A stretch of DNA of 10,257 nucleotides, taken from assembly GCA_040881995.1 (NCBI GenBank), contig JBBECD010000255.1, positions 1 to 10,257 on the forward strand, written 5' to 3'. Positions within the stretch are counted from its first letter, which is position 1. Each line of letters opens with the position of its first letter. This DNA comes from JAQCEJ01 sp040881995 (GTDB lineage Bacteria; Planctomycetota; Planctomycetia; Planctomycetales; Planctomycetaceae). Position numbers and translations under genes: made by a program. The notes below the pieces were generated by a model. The model had not been told where the DNA came from. It saw nothing but the letters and a program-made list of their open reading frames with translations, and did not search any database. Shown in pieces: positions 1 through 5,596 of the stretch.

Positions 1-14
1 CGCCCCAAACTCGC

Positions 15-76
15 CAGCTTAAAACCAGAAGAAAACAAAAGCTGACATGCACCCTCGGCTAATAGTTACACCGAGG
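15..76 (-). terminator. Weak candidate terminator region downstream of cheR
   Basis: This lies 3' of the last gene of the minus-strand operon. CCTCGG (53-58) can pair with CCGAGG (71-76) around a 12-nt loop. On the minus strand the DNA after the stem becomes T-rich only about 12 nt later. A second inverted repeat, CAGCTT (15-20) with AAGCTG (39-44), follows. Neither is a textbook stem plus U-tract, so a true terminator may lie beyond the window edge. I see no gene in 1-156. Confidence 0.2.
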
Positions 77-156
77 AAGAGGCTGCGGAACGACGAACGG
101 CGACCGATGAGAGTTGAGGAGGAAACGGCGAGTCGATGGCAGGAGTGACAGGGTGG

Positions 157-993
157 CTAGGCGCAGGCCGGTGCGGCGGTGTTCGGGATGTAGATCACCG
201 AGCGGAAACCGGTTTCGCGGCGCAGCGTTTCGGTGATTCCCAGCACGGTTTCGGCGGCTCCGAGGATGAGATATCCATCGGGACGCAGGCATTTGGCGAT
301 GCGGTCGAGGATCAGTTTCTTATTCGTCGCATTGAAGTATATCAGCACATTGCGGCAAAAAATGACGTCGAACGGACCCAGATATTGGAAGGTTTCGAGC
401 AGGTTCAACGGTTTGAAGGAAACCATGCTGCGGATTTCCTGCTTGATCTGCCAGCCGCGTTCGACCTGCGCAAAATATTTCATCAGATATTGAATCGGCA
501 GGCCTCGCTGCACTTCGAACTGCGAATAAATTCCCTCTTTCGCCAGGGCGAGGGCGTTTTGTGAAATATCGGTCCCCACGATGTCGATGCGCCAGTTTTT
601 GACGACGTCGGGAAAGAATTCGTGCAGCATCATCGCCAGCGAGTACGCCTCTTGCCCGGTCGAACTGGCGGCGCTCCAGATGCGAAAATGGCGAGGGATC
701 TGCCGCGAATGGATGATCGCGGGGAGCAGCGTGTTGCGCATTTCCTCGAACGGATGTTTATCGCGAAAGAACGACGTTTCGTTGGTCGTCATCGATTCGA
801 TGACGGCTTTGCCGAGCCGTTCGTCTTGATTTTTCCGCAGCGCGCAAATCAGCTCTGCCAGATCGGAGATGCCCCAGCTTTGTGCCAGGGGAATCAATCG
901 GGCTTCGAGCAGGTATTCTTTTCCCGATCCGAGGGCTAAGCCGGAACAGGTGTGAAGATACTGCGTGAGAAAATCGTAGTCGGCGGGATTCAT
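157..993 (-). CDS. cheR: Chemotaxis protein methyltransferase CheR
   Basis: CheR transfers methyl groups from S-adenosylmethionine to glutamates on the cytoplasmic domain of chemoreceptors, opposing CheB in adaptation. The 278-aa product has the usual length. An N-terminal all-helical CheR_N domain (about 1-75) precedes a Rossmann-type methyltransferase domain (about 80-272). Visible motifs are TTNETSFFRD (69-78), the SAM-binding stretch RIWSAASSTGQEAYSLAM (104-121), GTDIS (140-144) and FCRNVLIYF (212-220). The canonical CSTGEEPYS is here SSTGQEAYS. The ATG at 993 is chosen because it overlaps the cheB stop in ATGA, implying translational coupling; the frame stays open upstream to 1791, but that stretch is only a shadow of cheB. 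It is the last gene of the operon. No TPR extension is present, and the neighbouring MCP lacks a C-terminal docking pentapeptide, so receptor recognition should be pentapeptide-independent. Confidence 0.95.
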   Translation of the reverse strand: MNPADYDFLTQYLHTCSGLALGSGKEYLLEARLIPLAQSWGISDLAELICALRKNQDERLGKAVIESMTTNETSFFRDKHPFEEMRNTLLPAIIHSRQIPRHFRIWSAASSTGQEAYSLAMMLHEFFPDVVKNWRIDIVGTDISQNALALAKEGIYSQFEVQRGLPIQYLMKYFAQVERGWQIKQEIRSMVSFKPLNLLETFQYLGPFDVIFCRNVLIYFNATNKKLILDRIAKCLRPDGYLILGAAETVLGITETLRRETGFRSVIYIPNTAAPACA

Positions 994-2108
994 AATGTAG
1001 CGTTTTCCGTACAACAGATGCGATTGAGTGTCGGTGCGATCATATCCAGCGGCAGGACTTGATGAGCCAGACGTTCGCGGACGACGGCCCCCGGCATGCC
1101 CCAGACGATGCTGGAGGCCCGATCCTGTGCAATCACGTAGCCGTTTCCGGCTGCGATTTCGCGCGTTCCTTCGATGCCGTCGTCTCCCATCCCCGTCAAC
1201 ATCACCGCGAGCACGTTGCCGCGGTACCACTGGGCGGCGGTGCGAAACAGCGGATTGACCGACGGGCGACAGAAATGTTCCGGTTCGTTCCGGTGCAGAA
1301 TCGTCATCATTTGCTCGCCTCGACGCGCGATTTCCATATGAAAATCGCCGGGGGCGACGTACATGTGCCCGCCTTCGATCGGGCTGCCGTTCGTTCCTTC
1401 GCGGCACGGCCGGCTGCATTCGAGTTCGAGTCGCCGCGCCAGTAGCGGCGTAAACATCGGAGGCATGTGCTGCACGATTAAAATCGGCAGAGAAAAATCG
1501 GGGTGCAGATTCGTCAGCACTTCGGTGAGGGCGCGGGGTCCGCCCGTGCTGGAGCCGATCACCACGACGTGCGGAGTAAAATCTTTCGGCATGCGCGCCG
1601 GCGCATCGGCCGTCGGAGATAACGAGGACGATCTCCATCCCGTCGTCGCCGCTGTGAAACCCGCGGAGCGATGCGGCGGCACAAGCGGATCGGCGGAGGG
1701 ATTGGCGAGTGCCTTGATCATCGGCACGAGTTCGTCGACCAACAGCGAAATGCTTTCGGACGTGCTCGACGTCGCCGGTTTGGCGATGCATCCCGCGGCG
1801 CCCAGCGACAGCGCCTGGACCGTGGTCTCGGCGCCGGCCTGCGTCAGGCTGCTCACCATGACGACCGGGAGTTTCGGAAATTCCTTGAGTATAATCCCGA
1901 GCGCGGTCAGTCCGTCCATCACCGGCATTTCAACGTCCATGAGCACGACGTCCACGAGCTGTCTTCGCAAATGCGAGATCGCCGACTGTCCATGCATGGC
2001 GGTTCCGGCGACTTCGATTTGACCGTCCGACTGCAGCGCGCGGGACAGCAGTCCACGCACGACGGCGGAGTCGTCGACGATGAGAACTCGTATTTTGGAC
2101 GAACTCAC
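990..2108 (-). CDS. cheB: Chemotaxis response regulator protein-glutamate methylesterase CheB
   Basis: CheB removes methyl groups from receptor glutamates and deamidates glutamines. Its activity rises when CheA phosphorylates its receiver. The 372-aa product has an N-terminal receiver (about 5-125) with acidic pair D12-D13, phosphoacceptor D58 in VLMDVEMPVMDG, and K110. A proline/serine-rich linker follows (about 135-178), then the methylesterase domain (about 180-365). Catalytic triad candidates are S187 in IGSSTGGP, H214 in VQHMPP and D310 in TGMGDDG, matching the family layout. The chosen start is GTG at 2108, overlapping the cheY stop codon as GTGA. It puts the receiver's first strand six residues in, and AGGAG lies about 11 nt upstream. 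An in-frame extension to 2231 would only read through cheY in another frame. The gene ends overlapping cheR by 4 bp. Confidence 0.95.
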   Translation of the reverse strand: MSSSKIRVLIVDDSAVVRGLLSRALQSDGQIEVAGTAMHGQSAISHLRRQLVDVVLMDVEMPVMDGLTALGIILKEFPKLPVVMVSSLTQAGAETTVQALSLGAAGCIAKPATSSTSESISLLVDELVPMIKALANPSADPLVPPHRSAGFTAATTGWRSSSLSPTADAPARMPKDFTPHVVVIGSSTGGPRALTEVLTNLHPDFSLPILIVQHMPPMFTPLLARRLELECSRPCREGTNGSPIEGGHMYVAPGDFHMEIARRGEQMMTILHRNEPEHFCRPSVNPLFRTAAQWYRGNVLAVMLTGMGDDGIEGTREIAAGNGYVIAQDRASSIVWGMPGAVVRERLAHQVLPLDMIAPTLNRICCTENATL

Positions 2109-2473
2109 AGTACACCCGTCTCCTGCAGTTTTTCGCGAATGATGTCTTCGGTGAACGGCTTCATGATGTACTCGTTGGCGCCGGCCTGCATGGCCTGGAC
2201 GATCCGCGGCATGTCGTTTTCGGTCGTACACATCACCACGACCGGCTGCGTGGGCAACGGTTCGTTCCGCAGCGCCTGCAGAAATTGCATGCCATCCATA
2301 ATCGGCATGTTCCAGTCGAGCAGCACCGCGTCGATGGCGTTGTTATTCCGCACGACGCGCAGTGCATCCTCGCCATTCTCGGCTTCGAGCACTTCGAAAC
2401 CGAGAGAACTCATCAACCGCCGCGACACCAATCGGACGGCTCTCGAATCATCTACGATCAGAATCGTTTTCAT
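2105..2473 (-). CDS. cheY: Single-domain chemotaxis response regulator CheY
   Basis: CheY is the diffusible output of the pathway: CheA phosphorylates it, and it then acts on a motor or other target that is not encoded here. The 122-aa product is a lone receiver domain. The acidic pair is D8-D9 (ILIVDDS), the phosphoacceptor D53 (LLDWNMPIMDG), the switch threonine T83 (VMCTTEND), the aromatic switch residue Y102, and the conserved lysine K105 (YIMKPF). All phosphorylation residues are intact, and there is no DNA-binding or effector domain. The ATG at 2473 starts right before the first strand. The gene lies 48 bp after the MCP stop and overlaps the cheB start by 4 bp, so cheY-cheB-cheR look translationally coupled. 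No CheZ or CheC/CheX phosphatase is seen nearby. Confidence 0.93.
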   Translation of the reverse strand: MKTILIVDDSRAVRLVSRRLMSSLGFEVLEAENGEDALRVVRNNNAIDAVLLDWNMPIMDGMQFLQALRNEPLPTQPVVVMCTTENDMPRIVQAMQAGANEYIMKPFTEDIIREKLQETGVL

Positions 2474-2521
2474 GTCATTTCGGTTCCCAGGGAGTCCGTT
2501 TCGTTCAATCCGGTGTGCCGC

Positions 2522-4963
2522 CTACAGTTTTCTCATGCGTTCCAGGAAGTCGGAGGTGACTTGATCGAGCCGCGTCGATTCGCTCGACAGGCTCTCCGAC
2601 GCCGACAGGATATCCGAGGCCGACTTCCCGCTTTCGTCGGCGGCTTGAGAGACGCCGACGATGTTGTTCGAGACTTCCGCCGTCCCCCGGGCGGCTTCGG
2701 AGACGTTGCGGGAGATTTCGTTGGTCGCGGCGGTCTGTTCTTCAACGGCGCCGGCGATCGTCGTCGAGATTTCGTTGATCTTCGAGATGCTTTCGCCGAT
2801 CTCGCCGATCGCTTCGACGGCGACGTTGGTTGCGGTTTGAATCGCACCGATCTTCTGGCTGATTTCTTCCGTCGCCTTGGCGGTCTGACGGGCCAGTTCT
2901 TTCACTTCGTTCGCCACGACCGCGAAGCCTTTGCCCGCCTCACCGGCACGGGCGGCTTCGATCGTCGCGTTTAGTGCCAGCAGATTGGTCTGCTGGGCGA
3001 TCGAGGTGATGACCTTGATCACCTGCCCGATTTCGCTGCTCGAACGTCCGAGTTCGCGAATCGTATTGTTCGTCTCGTCGGCCTGTTTCACGGCCTGCGA
3101 CGTCATCTGCGAGGCGCTCTGCACATGGCGGGCGATTTCGCTGATCGACGCGCTCAATTCTTCCGCCGCGGATGACACCGTTTCGACGTTGCGGGTCGCT
3201 TGTTCGCTGGCGGCGGCGACCACTTGCGAGCGGCGTGCGGTTTCTTCGGCCATGTTGGCCATGCTCTTGGAGCTGGCCGTCATTTCCGTCGAAGCCGCCG
3301 TGACGATCTGTACGACCCCTTTCACGTCGCGTTCGAAGTCGTCGGCCATTTTGACCTGCTCGGAAATGACCGACCAGGTGACCATCGCACCGGTATAGTT
3401 GTTCGCCTTGTCGTTGATCGGCGAGACGAGCAATTCGAGCGTGTGCTCGCCCAGTTTGATGCGCGTGCGGTGCGGCAAATTGCTGGGATTCGACAGCAAC
3501 CGTCGTTGATGTTCCGGGTTTTTGTGGAAGATATCGATCTTCTGACCGATGAGTTGATCGACCGGCCGGGGGAGCAGGTGTTCGATCCCCTTCAGGGTTT
3601 TCCTCGACGCCGGATTCATATAGATAAGTTCGAAGTCGAGATTCGCGAGCATGACGTTGATGGGAATGTTGTCCATCATGCTTTGAATGCGGGCGACTTC
3701 TTTATCGAGTTTCACCTTCTCGGTAATGACTTCCCACGTCACCATCGGTCCGATGTAATCGCCGTTTTCGTCGTTGACCGCGCTGACCAGCAGGTCGAGG
3801 GTTTCCGGTCCGACCTGAATCTGAGCGCGATGCGGCAGATTCTTGGGTGATTTCAGAATGCCGCGCTGAAACGCCGGATTCTTGTGGAAATCGTCGATGT
3901 TCCGACCGACGATTTCTCGCACCCGGACCGGCAGATATTGTTCCAGTTCGGTCAATTTCTTGATCGAGGCGCTGTTCATGTAGGTGACGACGAGGTCGCT
4001 GTTCGCCAGAATCACGTTCGTCGGCATGCGCTCGATCATCGAACGCATGCTGTTCAGAAAGCGGCTTTCGGTTGCGTGGTTCCACGTCTGAAACGAGCCG
4101 ATGCGTTGTCCCTGGTTGTCGAAGGCCGGCGCGACGGTGACGTCGTAGTAGTCGTCTTCGAGTTGGAGGCGGACCTGCGCCGGCACCTGGCAGTTGCGGA
4201 CGACCGGCTGCAACTCCGGAAAATGACGGTACAGGCGGTCGACCGTACCGCCGACGAACTCCGCCGCTCCGAATCCGATCTGCGACGACAGTCCGTTGAA
4301 GAGCTCCTGTCCTTTGCGATTCAAATAGTTGACGACGCCGTCGGTTTGCACGAAGAACGTCGCGACGGGAGAAGACTCAATCATGCTGTAGAAATGATCG
4401 GGCGATTGACCTCGATTGTTCCGGCCGACCTGATTCAATTTCGTTGAGGCCCCTGTGGACATGTTCTTCTCCTTGATTTGCGGCTGTTCCTGGATCACGG
4501 ACGTGTGATTCGGATTGTGAGATGGTTGAGGGATGCCGGTGTCGTCGCCGGCGGCGGACTGCATCTGTTCGGCGATGAAAGCGACGGCGTCTTCCCACGC
4601 CCCCTGCAGTTCGTCGGTCCAATGCGGTCCGGCGAACTCCTGGAGCACGGCGAGCAACGTCAGGCCGAACGGTGCGTAGTCGCCGGTGGTGATTCCGTAG
4701 CCAACGTGCCGCAGACCGAGATCGCGTAAATACCGCGAGATGGTTCCCGCGCGTCTTGCGGATTTGACGACGAGCGCCAGCGACTGAATCAGCTTTTGGC
4801 GTTGATCGGCGAAATCGGTGCGGGAGAACAGCGGCTTGTATTGGGGATAATCCTGGAACAGTTTTTCATAAAACCGCTTCGCCAGACGATCGGACTGTGG
4901 TGCGAGCAGTTCGAACGACTGTTGCAGAAGTTTCGCATTGAGAGTGGGAGACGACGTCGCCAT
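2522..4963 (-). CDS. Soluble globin-PAS-PAS-PAS methyl-accepting chemotaxis protein
   Basis: This is a cytoplasmic chemoreceptor that should sense a haem ligand (oxygen, NO or CO) and/or redox state and control CheA. The ATG at 4963 gives 813 aa, placing the globin helices right after the N-terminus; a GTG at 5017 would add 18 residues without a clear Shine-Dalgarno. Residues below are counted from that GTG (subtract 18 for the ATG). A globin domain spans about 24-157. It is flavohaemoglobin/Vitreoscilla-like, with likely B10 Tyr50, CD1 Phe64, E7 Gln72 and proximal His104 in GLRHVGYGIT. PAS1 is about 205-318, PAS2 about 322-435 and PAS3 about 443-555; PAS2 and PAS3 are near-duplicates, each with FHKNP. 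The MCP signalling domain (about 560-831) carries the conserved hairpin tip around AQQTNLLALNATIEAARAGE (674-693). Candidate methylation sites lie near AAEEL (617-621) and VEEQT (758-762). There is no membrane segment, HAMP domain or CheR-docking pentapeptide; the protein ends ERMRKL. It sits between cheW and cheY with gaps on both sides, unlike the overlapping neighbours. Confidence 0.93.
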   Translation of the reverse strand: MATSSPTLNAKLLQQSFELLAPQSDRLAKRFYEKLFQDYPQYKPLFSRTDFADQRQKLIQSLALVVKSARRAGTISRYLRDLGLRHVGYGITTGDYAPFGLTLLAVLQEFAGPHWTDELQGAWEDAVAFIAEQMQSAAGDDTGIPQPSHNPNHTSVIQEQPQIKEKNMSTGASTKLNQVGRNNRGQSPDHFYSMIESSPVATFFVQTDGVVNYLNRKGQELFNGLSSQIGFGAAEFVGGTVDRLYRHFPELQPVVRNCQVPAQVRLQLEDDYYDVTVAPAFDNQGQRIGSFQTWNHATESRFLNSMRSMIERMPTNVILANSDLVVTYMNSASIKKLTELEQYLPVRVREIVGRNIDDFHKNPAFQRGILKSPKNLPHRAQIQVGPETLDLLVSAVNDENGDYIGPMVTWEVITEKVKLDKEVARIQSMMDNIPINVMLANLDFELIYMNPASRKTLKGIEHLLPRPVDQLIGQKIDIFHKNPEHQRRLLSNPSNLPHRTRIKLGEHTLELLVSPINDKANNYTGAMVTWSVISEQVKMADDFERDVKGVVQIVTAASTEMTASSKSMANMAEETARRSQVVAAASEQATRNVETVSSAAEELSASISEIARHVQSASQMTSQAVKQADETNNTIRELGRSSSEIGQVIKVITSIAQQTNLLALNATIEAARAGEAGKGFAVVANEVKELARQTAKATEEISQKIGAIQTATNVAVEAIGEIGESISKINEISTTIAGAVEEQTAATNEISRNVSEAARGTAEVSNNIVGVSQAADESGKSASDILSASESLSSESTRLDQVTSDFLERMRKL
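4460..4475 (-). promoter_or_regulatory. Possible internal ribosome binding site and start within the globin-MCP gene
   Basis: On the minus strand, AAGGAG lies 6 nt before an in-frame ATG (4462-4460), exactly in the linker between the globin domain and PAS1 (residue 186 in the numbering from the GTG). Initiation here would give a 646-aa receptor with three PAS domains and the signalling domain but no globin. The match to a Shine-Dalgarno sequence is better than at the gene's own upstream starts. The caveat is that Lys-Glu codons (AAG GAG) produce this motif by chance, so use of the site is unproven. Confidence 0.35.
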
Positions 4964-5016
4964 AAACGCTTCTGGAATGGGTTGTGGATTCGTAACGAAA
5001 GGTTTAGAGACTCTCA

Positions 5017-5083
5017 CACAATCGGTTGTGCCTGTGAAAAACGCCTCAAATTCAGGGGAAAGTCGCTATGCACAGCGGTTGTG
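5017..5083. promoter_or_regulatory. Paired CGGTTGTG repeats upstream of the MCP gene
   Basis: The cheW-MCP gap contains two related imperfect palindromes: CACAATCGGTTGTG (5017-5030) and CACAGCGGTTGTG (5071-5083). They share the direct repeat CGGTTGTG, and the copies start 53 bp apart, close to five helical turns. Such spacing suits a dimeric regulator binding one DNA face ahead of the MCP gene. No regulator is encoded in the window, and I could not identify a convincing -10/-35 pair here, so the role is inferred from symmetry and position only. Confidence 0.3.
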
Positions 5084-5098
5084 TTAGAATCGTTGAGA

Positions 5099-5596
5099 TC
5101 AATTCGACGGCTGGCTGAATAAGGCCTCGACGTTGATGATGATGAACAGCCGGCCTTCGAGACGGAAAACGCCCGACGTGATGGCTTTCCAGTGGGCATC
5201 CAGCGTCGAAGGAACGCGTTCCATCGTCTGTCCCGAGACATTAATCACGTCGCCGACTTCGTCCACGAGCAGGCTGAACGATTCCCCTGCATAGCGGACG
5301 ACGACGTTCATATGCTCCTCGACGGGAACGTCGGTCGGCGGCAAGTTCATTCTTTTGCGCAGATTCACCGCGGTGACGACCTGGCCGCGAAGATTGAGCA
5401 GACCGGCGACTTCCGAGCGGGCCAGCGGCGTGCGGGCGATCTTCTGCGGATTGAGCACTTCTTGCACGGCGTTTACGGGGATTCCGAGCAATTGATTTTC
5501 GAGCCAGAACGAAACGTACTGATTCTCGTAATCGAGTTGCTGCGAAATCCCATCGCGGGCGATCGGCTGGTGTTCGATGGTGGCGGTTCGATTCAT
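5099..5596 (-). CDS. cheW: Chemotaxis coupling protein CheW
   Basis: CheW links chemoreceptors to CheA in the signalling array. The 165-aa product is one CheW domain (about 25-160) made of the expected two small beta-barrels, with a short polar N-terminal tail. Recognisable blocks are YVSFWLENQLLGIPVNAVQEVL (27-48 as a region), the conserved LLNLRG with Arg70, and FSLLVDEVGDVINV (107-120). The ATG at 5596 overlaps the cheA stop as ATGA and has GGAG 7 nt upstream, inside cheA; an upstream in-frame ATG at 5632 lies deeper in cheA and would add a non-homologous tail, so it is less likely. The MCP gene follows after an 82-135 bp gap depending on its start. Stoichiometric production with CheA is expected from the overlap. 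It is a stand-alone coupling protein in addition to the CheW-like domains inside CheA. Confidence 0.94.
   Translation of the reverse strand: MNRTATIEHQPIARDGISQQLDYENQYVSFWLENQLLGIPVNAVQEVLNPQKIARTPLARSEVAGLLNLRGQVVTAVNLRKRMNLPPTDVPVEEHMNVVVRYAGESFSLLVDEVGDVINVSGQTMERVPSTLDAHWKAITSGVFRLEGRLFIIINVEALFSQPSN

Noticed and set aside
136..564. Plus-strand frame starting at 136 with GAGGAGG upstream
   Set aside because: The purine-rich motif is about 13 nt or more from the ATG, and the frame runs antisense through the C-terminal part of cheR with no domain.
994..1791. N-terminal extension of cheR by 266 codons in the same open frame
   Set aside because: The added stretch is arginine-rich, has no homology to CheR and lies wholly inside cheB. 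The ATG at 993 gives a standard-length CheR and overlaps the cheB stop by 4 bp.
2109..2231. Upstream extension of cheB into cheY
   Set aside because: The 41 extra residues are an out-of-frame reading of cheY. The GTG at 2108 places the receiver correctly and overlaps the cheY stop.
1671..2564. 297-codon plus-strand open frame across cheB, cheY and the MCP end
   Set aside because: It crosses three well-supported minus-strand genes and shows no domain; it is an antisense shadow.
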